Part shown: piece after piece, positions 25,046 to 37,260 of the stretch
Numbering within the stretch: position 1 is the stretch's first letter
How the letters are laid out: each line of letters opens with the position of its first letter
Source of the DNA: Entrophospora sp. SA101
Taxonomy: Eukaryota > Glomeromycota > Glomeromycetes > Entrophosporales > Entrophosporaceae
DNA length: 56,832 bases
Reading direction: 5' to 3'
Assembly: GCA_958430865.1 (NCBI GenBank)
Contig: CAUDNR010004065.1
Span: 13,988-70,819 of the forward strand
The notes under the pieces: generated by a model
Databases searched by the model: none
Told to the model about the DNA's origin: nothing
The model's input: only the letters and a program-made list of their open reading frames with translations
Position numbers and translations under genes: made by a program

Positions 25046-26948
25046 TTTGTTTGTTTTAAATATGTAAATGAACGTGTCTATTTATTTATACAAGAATATA
25101 TATATATATATATAATCAACCGAATGGCCGAATCATCCATCAATTTCGAAGTATCGACATCCATTCTAAGAACTGCATGTAATTAATGTAATTAATATAA
25201 TTATCACAAATTAAAAATTTTGGGTACAATATAAATAATCAGTCAAACAAGGTGTAACATAAATTTTTTTAACCTAGTGTGGCCGAGTCGAAATACAAGA
25301 TTAGCATTTCGGATTTTTTTAAAAAAATTAAAAACGACTATATTGAAGCGTCGGCCAATCGTATTTCAATCACGTGATCTAGCATCACAACACTTCATCT
25401 CAATTCTCAACGAATATCCGACCAACCTTTATATATATTTCAAAATCAAAAGGAACATTTTTCGTGGCATCTTAATCTGTTCCGAGTTTTTTTCAAAAAT
25501 TTGTAACTTGTTGCAAAATTATCAATAATGTCCAAATTTGACCTGACATTTTAAGCATTATACAAATCGTCTTGACGAACATTTTTTAATCATTGCACAA
25601 TATCAATTTACTTGGTGAACAGATTGTTTTTATATTATGTAAATTATAAATATTTAAAAAGATTGATAACCGTGAAAATAACTTTTGACGAAAGTGGTAT
25701 ATTTATATTCGGATGTTGCCTTGAATTTTCATACTGCAGACAATAACTTTTTCAGAACAAGTTTACATACCACAAAATTAGAGGTTGCACCAATGAATAA
25801 CGTTCATTGAATATTCGGTGAATATTTGATTTTGATTTTTTCATTGACGGATTGTCCAAATATATATAATAACAAAAATTAAAAGTGAAATAACCGATAA
25901 TCAATATCTCGTGTAACTGGATGGATTGAAATTTTCTCTGTTCATTTCTAATTAGTTAAATTAATTATTTCACTTAAAATTCAAAATTTAAAATGGAAGA
26001 AGACATTCATTCACTATACTAGGAAAAGGTGATAATAATGAGGCTTTTCACATTTTGAAGAAAAGGGTGGTCCTAAGAAGTCAAATTGGATGATCCATTC
26101 TTTGTGGTAGATTTCCTGTTAGCTGCTCAAAAAGGACAAAAAACACCTGATCCATTTGATAATTTTGATAGATGCAAATGATTAATAAATTTAAAATTTT
26201 TTATTCATCAAATGATTAAAATTTAATTGATAAAATGAATAAATATTCGGTGGGTACAACCCTTACACAAGATGATGAAACAATGTGTAATTTGTTCGTC
26301 TTTACATTTGACAATGTTTTCATGCTGATGTTTATTTCTTTTTTTTTTAATTCATCAATTTCTTCTATCAACAATTGACTAAGGCTTTGAACGAATCGAT
26401 GAAATTCGAGCCGATTCGAATTGGATCGAATCACCTAATTTTTGATTTATTTCATTCGATTCAATTCGATTCGAATTTATAACAATCATTATTATTATCA
26501 TTCATTAGTTTTATATTTATTATGTTGATTTAATGAATTTATTATGAATTGTGCAACTATAAACTTTATTACTTTTTTGTTCGTCATTACGTTATCATTA
26601 TTATTATCAATTAATATTATTATTAATTAATGATGGTGGCCGAAACTACTTACTTAGCGAACCGAAATTGCCGAAATTAATTGGCCTAAACTAATTTTAA
26701 TAATAGACGAAATGTTTGTATTGGGCGAAACTACTTTTTTTTTCGAAAATTGTCCTACCAAATAATATCCTTTATCAATTAAAATTAAAATTTAAAAATG
26801 TACACAATCTTGGTTTAGTGGATAGTTTGGGCAATTAGGAAATTTTCCCAAAAATCTAATATTAACTATTAACATCAAGATCCGTTATATTTAGAGATGA
26901 AAAATTGCAAGATTTCATGCATCATGCGCATTTTTTTAAAATAAATAT

Positions 26949-27085
26949 CTAAATACAAATTTCAATATCATTATCATTGCCATTGCCTCCTTCTTCACCA
27001 CTTTCTATCCTAATTGTTTCATCATAATCATCACTTTCATCATTTTCGCTTCCCACATTTCCATCACCATAATTGTAATATCCAT
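26949..27085 (-). pseudogene. Acidic low-complexity coding fragment
   Basis: An open frame of about 45 codons contains GDGNVGSENDESDDYDE and IRIESGEEGGNGNDND and ends EICI-stop. Its composition is like the acidic tail of a protein, but there is no preceding domain that I can read. It is probably a remnant of a mobile element or a duplicated gene. Confidence 0.2.
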
Positions 27086-28110
27086 ATTATCATTGTTGGT
27101 ATTTTTTGAACATTTTAATTTGTAATTAAAATAAATATACACCAATTTAAAACACATTCAGGTGTCGATGGTTTATTTCTCTTTTTATCATTCATAAAAG
27201 AAAAAGCAAACCAATTCCTTTTAGAATAAAGCCGATGAAATTATCAATTCTACCCAGTTTAACAAATGTGGCCGAATTTTTTGATTTTGTCATTTCTTAA
27301 AAATATTATCAATAATATAATTAATAATAACTTGGTAAAAATTAAAAAATTCAAATTTTTTTTTTTGAATAGAATTGTGTATGGGACATTGATTGCATTG
27401 ATTTGAACAAAAAAAACATGCGCATGTCACATCTCTAGTTATATCGAGAAGAATTTTATTTTTATTATTATAGCGTTAGCTTATTGTTATTATTAAACCT
27501 TCAGTCCGTTAGTACCCATTAAATTGAGGTACACTAAAAAAATTTATGAATCCGGCTTGATTCGATTCGATTCGACTCGATTCGGAGCCTTCCATCTCGA
27601 TATTTAATTCCTTTTATATATGCTTCTCTCTATTTGTGATGCTTGTGATGTTAAAAAGCAAATTCTTTAGAACAGAAATTTAATAGAAACATTTGTTTGA
27701 ATCTAATATAGTCTTCTGAAAACAACGTTTTTCTTTATGCAATATAATAATCATTAATTAATTTTATCTGGGGATAACCCTACATGGCTTTATTTTTCAG
27801 ATTAAAAGACGAATTATAAGTAGAGTCTTGGTTTTTCTTTCAGGAAGAAATTTCTTTAAGTATAGGAATATTTTGTAATTTTACTTGTTTTGTTATCTTT
27901 CTGACTTGCATTATCTAATGAACTAGGAATATCAATTGACGCTTCTTTTTTTTAATTAGCCGGTCAATGTAAAATCTAAACCGTGAGTATTTCAGTAGCT
28001 CAAATGTCTTCACTCACTTTGTCTGATTGTATATGATCTGTGTTGTCAAAATTAATTTGGCTCAATTCTCATAATCTCAATTTTTAATTGTGTCTGACTC
28101 AATCATTTAT

Positions 28111-28156
28111 TAGTGATGTTAGCCGGCTAAGGATTTTTAAACGGCTAACATCACTA
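28111..28156. repeat. Perfect 15-bp hairpin
   Basis: TAGTGATGTTAGCCG (28111-28125) and its exact reverse complement CGGCTAACATCACTA (28142-28156) flank a 16-nt loop. It may be a minimal foldback element or a protein-binding or terminator-like structure. It lies about 1.4 kb upstream of the PHD gene. Confidence 0.6.
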
Positions 28157-28396
28157 TCATTTATATGTTTTCATATGACTCATATTTCCATAATAAAGTC
28201 AGTGATTGAGACCTCGTTTTGTTATAACGGACGGATACTATACGTATTAGTATTAATATTAATATTAATATTACATTTTAACTAGTACTAGTCGCGTTAT
28301 AACGAATTTTTATGTCATTAATACGTGAAACAAAAATTGGTTAAAATAGTGGTTTTATCTGGATGTTTGATACTTCAATCAATAATAATAATAATA

Positions 28397-28578
28397 CAGT
28401 CGACGCTCGTTATAGTGAACCTACTATATAGTGAATTGTACGATATAATGAAAGTTGGGAAATTTCGTTATATATAAATTCAGCACGATATAATGATTTT
28501 TAATATAAACTCTCCATATAATGATATAGCGAAGTTTTTTGCCAAAAATCAATTCTTCCTTATAGCGAGCGTCGACTG
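28397..28578 (+). repeat. 182-bp MITE, copy 1
   Basis: Terminal inverted repeats CAGTCGACGCTCGTTATA and TATAGCGAGCGTCGACTG match at 17 of 18 positions and are flanked by TA on both sides. The interior has CGATATAATGA words and no frame. It is almost the same sequence as copy 2 at 28772-28954, which lies in the opposite orientation. Confidence 0.85.
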
Positions 28579-28771
28579 TAATAATAAAATTCAACTCTCG
28601 AATGCTCAACTATTCATAATATATCCATTGTAGTTGATATTATTATTACTATTAAGTACTTATTATTATTATTATTATTATTATTACTAATACGGACACA
28701 TACAGAATTTACAGATCTCGTATAATGATAAATGTCATCATTATTATGCGTCTTTAACACTTTCAACACTA

Positions 28772-28954
28772 CAGTCGGCGCTCGATATAAGGAAGAATTG
28801 ATTTTTGGCAAAAAAACTTCGCTATATCATTATATGGAGAGTTTATATTAAAAATCATTATATCGTGCTGAATTTATATATAACGAAATTTCCCAACTTT
28901 CATTATATCGTACGATTCACTATGTAGTATATTCAATATAACGAGCGTCGACTG
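28772..28954 (-). repeat. 183-bp MITE, copy 2 (inverted)
   Basis: Reads CAGTCGGCGCTCGATATA at one end and ATAACGAGCGTCGACTG at the other, with TA flanks. Its reverse complement matches copy 1 nearly base for base through the interior (for example AAGTTGGGAAATTTCG). It lies 193 bp from copy 1, so the pair could fold into a long hairpin. Confidence 0.85.
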
Positions 28955-29518
28955 TAATCCGTGTTTTAGACATGAATATGTGTAATCACAATTTAGTAAT
29001 TTAATCGCAGGATAGTACTTTAAACACAATATACATGTAAGATAAGTCGGACACAGTAGAGTTGTTGTTATTATCAAGTTTACATGTGGATCATGCTTTA
29101 AGCACGGAATCTTCGTTAATCTCTACTAAATAATTAATAAAAATAAACAAATACAATATAAATAAATAAAAATTTAAAGAATATAAATTCGGGCAAAATT
29201 AGAGAATTTCAGTCAACGAATTAACGTCAATTTTCAATTCCGATAACATTAGTAAAAAAATTTTGAATTTTCCTATTTACATTATTTTTGGGATTATTTT
29301 GTTTTAAATATAAATGAAATAAAAATGACCTTGAAGAAGTGTTAAACTTTTTCTTGAGAGTAGCGTGGATCTGTCTGTCTGGGTTATTTGGATTTAAATA
29401 TTTGACCGTATGACAATGTTCTGCTCAATTTGATTCGTGTAACAAGAGTTTGGGAGCACACCATTTTTTTTTTAAAAAGATTTTTATAGTGAGTGCTCTA
29501 TATTAATATATAATAAAC

Positions 29519-31008
29519 ATGAATGTTTCTAATTTACCTGAGCCAAATATTATTATTGGTCAAAATACTATAGATCAAAATATTACAGATCCAAATGTTA
29601 TAGATCAAAATACCACTGATTCAAATTCAAGGTAAATCTATAAGGTTTTTTTAGATTTTTAATAATTCAAACAATTTTCATAGCAGCATCTTTCTATTTT
29701 TAATCTATCAAATAATGATAGGAATTATTCTTTTAGAACTCCAAAACCAAAAAAAGTTCTTGCTCCTTCATCTCATCATCATCATCATCAGCATCATCAA
29801 GTAGTGTTCTAATTCAATCAATTAATACAAATCAATATCTCTTCTATATTAATCTTTATTCTGTTTTTTATTATTTATTATATAGTTAAATCAAGATTAT
29901 TGTAATACTTGTGGTAATGGTGGTCAATTAATGTGTTGTGATTCTTGTCCAAGGGCTTTCCATTTCACATGTTTAGTGCCTCCACTTGATATTGACAATA
30001 CACCACAAGGAAATTGGTATTGTAGAGTTTGTCATGCAGAAGAAGTAAGTTTATAAAAATTAAGGATTTATTAATTTTATTTATTTTAGATAAAAATTTA
30101 TTTTTATTCAATTATTATAATGTTAATTCTTTAAACAATTGAATATTAAATATTAAAATAGAATCCACCATCAGGTCCACAAGGCTTATTTCAAGAATTA
30201 ATAGAAAAAGCACGCTCATCTAATCCTAAATCTTTTTCACTTCCTGAAAACTTAAGAAATACCTTTGAAGGAGGTTTTATTAATTAAATTTTTTCCATAT
30301 ATTATATTGTTCAAATGAAAAAAGAATGAAAAATTAATATTCAAAATTTTAAATCAATTTCATTTAGTTGGTACTGGTCAATATGGAGAATATGTAGATA
30401 CACTAAAGATGAAAAAATTGTAATTAATTATCCTTTTATTATATATTATTTATATACAATATATATATTAAATATTAAAATTTTTACATTAGAAAGAATG
30501 GTGAATTAAAAGAATATGATTATTGTGAATTTCGAAAAGATGAATATGGTCAATGGAAAAAATGTTATATATGTGAAAGAGGTCCTTGTCAAATACAACC
30601 AATGATTTCATGTGACTATTGTTCACTTAGTTGGCATTTTGATTGTTTGGATCCACCTATGGTGATCCGCCCACCAATTAGCAAAAAGTGGATGTGTCCT
30701 GCTCATGCTGATCATACTTTGGTAAAAAAAAGTTTTTAATTAAATAATTAAATTATTTTTATAATTACATCATCATCATAATCATATAATCATTAAAAAC
30801 AAATCATTTCACTCTTATATTTCAGCCACCTATAAGAAAATTTAAATCTGATAAAAATCTTCCCTTTTCAGACAATACTATAGTTCAATTACCTCAAAAA
30901 AATTTAGTTGAATGTGATCCTGAGTTTTTCCTTAATGATAGGAAACATCGGGTACCAAAATATGGTGTAAAATTAAATTACATTTCACAAATAATTAACA
31001 ATTATTAA
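29519..31008 (+). CDS. Two-PHD-finger chromatin protein, Rco1/PHF12-like
   Basis: Likely a subunit of an Rpd3S/Sin3-type histone deacetylase complex that keeps transcribed chromatin deacetylated. Seven exons: 29519-29631, 29722-29800, 29886-30044, 30162-30273, 30368-30419, 30493-30721, 30826-31008; 308 aa. The N-terminus is Asn/Asp-rich with a His run. PHD1 (about residues 68-112) reads YCNTCGNGGQLMCCDSCPRA, FHFTCLVPPLD and WYCRVCHAEE, a full C4HC3 set. PHD2 (about residues 190-240) reads CYICERGPCQIQP, ISCDYCSLSWHFDCLDPP and KWMCPAHADH. The DYC...WHFDCLDPP...WMCPAHADH form is that of Rco1 and PHF12. The protein ends shortly after KHRVPKYGVKLNYI, the segment that in homologues follows PHD2; it is shorter than yeast Rco1, so a truncated C-terminus is possible. 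Confidence 0.85.
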
Positions 31009-31884
31009 TTAAGATGTGAAAAAAATCTAATTTTGGAATAGAACACTTATTGTCCAATTATAATAATAAACATTTGGAAAATCTTGTCAATTATTAGTCT
31101 TACTTGTTTTATGTGGTTCATATGAATCATTCAAAGCTCACTAACCTTCTGCTTTTTTAAAAAAGGAAATTCTCTACAAACCATTTTTATAGAAATGTAA
31201 TTTGCAATCTGCAATATGCTATTTGATGCTTGCTTATTGTAAATTGGAATTTTGCTGTAAATGGCAAATCGTAAAAGTTTGTCAATGAACTTTTGTAACC
31301 TGAATTTTTGGGAAGAAGGATGAAATACGAAACGTTGTACAAGCAAATTTTTTTCATATCCGACCGACACTATTTGTCAAATGATCTTCATAATAATTAA
31401 TGATTTAATGATTTGCAAATGTACTATGCTGCTCATATCACTATCTGAAACTAACAACTTTAATCTTGTGGATTAATATCATCGAAGTTTTGTAAAATAG
31501 TTATGGGAAACCACCATGTAATTTTGTTCCCTGAATTTAAACACAATAAAACACAAGACATGGTTAAAATATGGATTTAAAAAAATCCAATTTAAAACTG
31601 CAAGGCAAATTGTTGACCTGGTCACATTACCACTTTCGCTAATATTTGTCCCATAAATCCCGCGAGTATCCTTAGTGCAAGGCCATCCATCATCTGCACC
31701 GAAGAATATAAAAATGTGTGTATGCATGCACTTGCACATTATTATTGTAGGCTGACTGTTTACGTAAGACTCGTACTCCAATGTAAGAGGTTAGGTTAGT
31801 ATGTTTTAAATTTTGCGTAATACAAATTTACTTAATTATTTTCTTTAAAAATTTACAAAATCAAAAAATCATAAAAAATAAGAA
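31009..31884. other. Intergenic between PHD and Dopey genes
   Basis: About 0.9 kb. Most of 31130-31345 is a dispersed repeat (listed separately). The segment 31480-31790 has an open minus-strand frame without domain support. The last 80 bp before the Dopey ATG are A-rich. Confidence 0.4.
31130..31345. repeat. Dispersed repeat, copy 1 (second copy at 42975-43150)
   Basis: The words TCACTAACC, CTACAAACCATTTTTATAG, TTTGCAAT, GAATTTTGCT and GGAAGAAGGATGAAA occur in the same order and orientation at 42975-43150. The copies are diverged. No coding frame is conserved, so this is probably a short interspersed or MITE-like element. Confidence 0.6.
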
Positions 31885-34800
31885 ATGCGTGAAATTGAAA
31901 AATATCGTAAAGATGCTCGCTATAAAAAATATGTTTATAATGTTGATAAAATTTTACAATCATTTGATAGAGAAGTCAATGAATGGGCTGATTTTATATC
32001 ATTTCTAACGAGACTTTTGAAGGTAGCAAAAAATTAATATATTATTGTATTCCATTCCAATTGCGCGATCATTGTTCAGACTATTATTTTATAAATATAT
32101 GTACATATGTATGTATGTATGTATGTATAGTCTCTTAAAGATTTTCCACAATTTCCAGTAATACCAAGAAAATTGGTGGTTGGTAAACGTCTAGCTCAGT
32201 CTTTGAATCCAGCATTACCCCCAGGAGTACATCAAAAAGCTTTAGAAGTTTATGATTATATATTTGATAGCATAGGGGTATGTTTATAATCAAAATATTT
32301 TTACTAGTTTTTATTGTAAAATTTTTTGATATTTATTATAGGAAAAAAAAATAGGTCGAACAATTAGAAGAAGACCTGCCCATATATTCTCAAGGCTTAT
32401 TTCCATTCTTTCAATATGCTACCATGTCAGTTAAGGTAAATTATTATTGTTATTTTTTTTTTTTTTGGAAAAAAAAAATTAAGTTTTAATATTTATTTTT
32501 TTAAAAAAATCTAATTTATAAGCCTCAATTACTTGGATTATATGAAAAATACTTCTTCCCAATAAAAAAAGGGTTAAGACCAGTAATGAAAGCTTTTATT
32601 ACAGCGTTATTACCTGGTCTTGAAGAAGAAGGAAGCGAATTTTTTGAAAAAGTAAACATTCAAATTTCAAAGAAAAATTATTTCAAATAATCATGATTTT
32701 AATTATATTTAATATTTTTATTTTAGGTTTTATCACTTTTAGATTATTTATGTGGAATTGTAGAGCAGTCATATTTTTTTCAGTGTATGTGGTTAGTGTT
32801 AATTACATCTCCTTCCTTGCGCATCCCAGCATTAAATTTTTTAAATTTAAGAATGCCAAAGATCATAACCAAAGAAGGTAATTTTTAATTGCAAGATAAT
32901 TTAAGAATTAGATTAATCTCTTATATATATATATAAACTTAATGAATTTCTTTTTGATTTATAAAGACTTGGCTGTAGTGTTATGTGATGATGTTGGTAT
33001 TATGGTTCAGGCTTTTTCAGCAACCTTAAATGATTCTCATAATTTGGTTCCAAGAGCTCTTCTTCAATTACTAGTAGTTAGTTTTCCATTAAAGTTTAAG
33101 AATGTTGGAGGGTATATATCAAAAATTAATAATAATTGGTTAAAATTATAAATTGTAATTATATATTATTAATTATATAACTTATTTTTAGAATAGTGAA
33201 ACAAAATGAATTAGTAATGTTGATGAAAACAGCTGCAACAGTAGTTTTAAGAAAAGACATGTCCTTAAATAAGAGACTTTATGCTTGGTTACTAGGACCT
33301 GATGAAAATCATGATCAACAGATTAAGCATTTTCATGAATATGGTAAATCTGCACTTATCATTGCTATGAGGGTAAATTTTTTTTAATAATACATTTTTA
33401 AATCTAGCTTAATGTTAAATTGTATCAATTTGAATGATAATTATTCCTTAGGTTTCATTATTGTGAAAAAAAAATAAATATATTTATATATTAAGAATTT
33501 TAGAAATTTTTTTTAAATAGGAGTTATTTTTTGAGAAGACAAATGACCTTTTAACAGCACAGAAACCATATAAAATATTAATATCTTTGATGGATAAATG
33601 GGAAATTGGACAACCAATAATTCAAGAATTGTTAATTGAAATACTACAATCATTGAAAATAAAAGTTGAAAATTCATCTTTTGGACAAGAAGTATTTAAA
33701 TCTAAATTTATGATTCAAGAGTTGTAAAATATGATATAATCTTTTTTTAATTACTTGCTATTCTTTTTTTTTTTACATAATTAAACAATTCTGTTAAAAG
33801 TTATTACAAACTGCAAATATGTTTCTTGAAATGATTGATCCATATTTAATTTGGATGAAATTATATAATTCAATTGATGATGGTTTCTCTGCAGATGGAT
33901 TAGATACTTCAGTAAGTAGATTTTCTTATTATTGTTTTTTTGTATTGAACATTAAAATTTAATATTGTTGTTGATTTCAATTTTTAGGGATTAGAACTTG
34001 TTAATTTTGTTTTGAACTCATTTAAAATGCATGAAGAAGAAGTAGATCAAGTTCATTTGCCACTATTTTTGATTGCATTGTTGTGTAAGCTCCAGGTAAA
34101 TAATTTAATTAATTAATTAATTAATAGATGAATATTTATTGAGTATTAATAATAATATATGAATTTAATCCAGAATATATCCAATAGTACAAAATTCATA
34201 GAAATTATACCGCAAATTGAACCAGCATTACAATTAGCATTAGATCTTTTAGTAAAGATTCCCATCAATGTATTTAGTGTTCGTGGCAGAGAATCAAAGA
34301 AGGAAATTTTGGGAACTATTAAAAAGTCAAATAATTCTATTTCTTTAGACTCTTTAAACCCAATTGATGAAACTATAGAAAAGCAAATAGGATTTGATTC
34401 ATCAATTGGAATGGATCCATTGAAATATATAGGTGACTATTATAGTTGTGAATCTGAAAATAAAGATGTTGTTGGTATTCGTGGAAGGCATCTTGTAGAA
34501 GAACTGTTGAAAGCAATTCAAGGATTTTTGAATAACTTGATTAGTTGTTTATTGACTGAAAAGCAATGTAATGATGTATTTGATTATTCAGGAAAGTTTA
34601 TTATCATAATGGATCATAGTTGTGGATTGTTGAGAAACGTTGCGGCACAATTGCATTCTGTACGCTATGATGTTGCAGAATATGAGGAACTTAGATACAA
34701 GTTTTTTTGTGATGGATGCATTAGTTCATTAATTAAATGTTGTTATATTGTTAAGAATTTTAATATAATTGACTCTGCATTGTCAACACTTTTAGACATT

Positions 34801-37222
34801 ATGGTTGATAAGCGATTGATTTCTACAAAATTAATTGATAATAAACAACAAATAAGACAAATCGTTGATACTTTGTGGTCATTTTTGGCACCTCAGTATG
34901 AAATATTACACTTGAGAACTGTCCAGCTTATATGGAAACTTAAAGATATATCTAATGCAAATCATGTCGAGGCTGTAATATCTGAATATTTAATACACAA
35001 GGATGCTGCTACAAGAGTTTCAAATTATGAACGTTTTGGTCTTTTTTGGGATCTATCAAAAGATTTTGATTCTAACGACATTTCATTTACACAACCAATG
35101 TTTCTGATGTTAGACACTTTACGTGATGAAAATCCCACAAATAAGCGAGCTGGTGAAACTTGGATGAGATATAACCATAAAGCTTACTATAGAATTCTAC
35201 AACCTATGATTGCTATATTTTGTGACTCGTCAATACTCCGACGAAGAGCTGAAGTGCTTATTGATGGAGAAGTGTATGAGACTCTTCATTATCAAAGACC
35301 ATTCAATCAAGCACAAATTGATTATGTCTTTGAGACCTTATTAAGTATGTGTCACGTTGGCGGCAAAAGCTTCTTAAAAGCAATTCAAAAAACAGTTGAT
35401 AAAGTTGACATATTTTCTAAATGTAGTTGGTTGCCTGAAAACATTCCATCTTTAACTTATAGCGAAATGTTTATAAGGACAGCATTGATATTCATTGAAA
35501 CTGAATTACCAGATTCTTTAATATCATCTATGAGTATATTAAATGATTCAATTCATGTGCATGCTACAGAATTTCTTCATTTGTTGATCTGCAGTTATGA
35601 ATATGTGGATAATGATTTACTTTATATGGTGCATGAGGGTATTTTGCGTAAACTTCTTTATTGTATTTCAATAAAACAATTGGATTTACAATCAAGACTT
35701 TTACACTTGGTGTTAACCTCGGTTATTACTATTAGCTCTTTTGATGAAAATGTTATATCTGGATCATCGTCATCAACATCCAACTCGATACCCTATATAA
35801 TACAATTATCAGGTTATGAAGATTCAGAAGCAACGAAAAACTCTACAAATAATAAAGGGTTAATAAATCTACGAAAAGAAGGATCTTCCCAATTTTTCGT
35901 TAAAGTTTTGTTAAATGCTATTTCAAAACTATCAAATCGACCACTTTTGCAAGAATGGATGGATTTCATACAAATGTCTTTGCCATACTTTCGACAGTCT
36001 TTTAACATTATTCTAGTACCTTTAATTCGATCTCTTTGTGAACAATTGAGTAAGTGGAAAACAGATACACAAAATCATTACACCATTATAGCTCATATTG
36101 GTAAACCTACACCAGTTGAATGTAAAACATCACATCATGATTCAGCGACAAGTGATTGGGACATAATTACTTTATTGAATGGATTTGAAAAAATTGTAAT
36201 ATTTTGCCTGCAGGATAAAATGTTGGCTGAAGTTGATGGTTCATCTTCTAGCGCAAAAACGTATGAAGGGTTAACAGGGTATGTCACAGGCGTTTTTTCA
36301 ATGGATATGGGTCCTAGTGAACCTACAACAACCGAGCCAAAGGTTGGTATATCATTAAATATTGATTCTAACATTCACATATAATATTCATAACAAATTT
36401 TGTATTACAACTAGCCTCGAGATTACATTTTGAGTTTCTTTTATCCAAGTATTTCATCAATTATTTTGGATATATGGTCAATATTCAATAATAATTATTT
36501 TTCCAACAATCAATCACGAGTTAGAACAAATCCATTCAATATATCATTCACTTACATGGGTGAAAAAGTAAAAAGTCGCATAAAAAAACTGCTTGAGCAA
36601 TTATACAGGAACGCACATGCAGAACTCGTTGAAGCTTTTGTGGAGCTCTGGTACGTTGATAATCCTAACATTAGTATTCTTGGTCAAGAGGTACGATTTT
36701 TTTTTTTATTTGTGTATTAATTATACTGATTTTATCGCAATCCAAAAAAGGAAACCAAAGTGGTCGCAACTATAATATTAATATAAGCTGGTTTTTGGAC
36801 ATTTATTATAGGATATTGGAAAACTTAATAACAATGTTATAGAAATTTTGAATATTATTCCTGGTTCATCACCTGTTAAAATAATGACTACTTTATTGGT
36901 GATAGCACGTGGAAAATCACAAAGTATACAATCTACACAGAGAACCAAAAAAGTTGGGTTAATGACAGGCAAATTGTATGAAATTTTAATTTATGCAATA
37001 AATTCCCACATCTTAACATCCGCAATAAAATAAAGCATTGATTTTTATTTAGATCAGACATTATGATTATTCGATTTTTGGAATTTTATTCAAGTACTGT
37101 AGGAATTGATTCCTTGATTGAAATATGTCCACAATGTATGACCTACACCAAAGAATATTTTACAAACGGTACAATGTTTAAATATATTTTTCCCTCATTA
37201 CTCCGGTTAGTTATTATTTTTT

Positions 37223-37260
<38 letters not shown>

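Larger units (their letters stand above)
25046..29518. other. Repeat-rich intergenic region
   Basis: About 4.5 kb without an intact gene. It holds two MITEs and one hairpin (listed separately) and clusters of ATTCGATTCGA-type words around 26395-26480 and 27556-27592 in opposite senses. A short coding-like fragment near 26085-26180 contains DDPFFVVDFLLAAQKGQK. A minus-strand acidic Asn/Asp/Gly/Glu-rich fragment ends at 26949. The last few hundred bases should contain the promoter of the PHD gene. Confidence 0.4.

Noticed and set aside
33692..33726. Extension of Dopey exon 8 to KFMIQEL
   Set aside because: Using the later GT (after GAGTT) puts the next exon out of frame and gives a stop; the GT at 33692 restores LLQTANMFLEMIDPY.
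34159..34173. ATG upstream of the large Dopey exon as a gene start
   Set aside because: It lies inside the preceding intron; the acceptor AG at 34172-34173 joins in frame to earlier exons carrying conserved Dopey sequence.
36135..36374. Minus-strand open frame inside DOP1
   Set aside because: Shadow of the conserved 2.2-kb DOP1 exon; no independent support.
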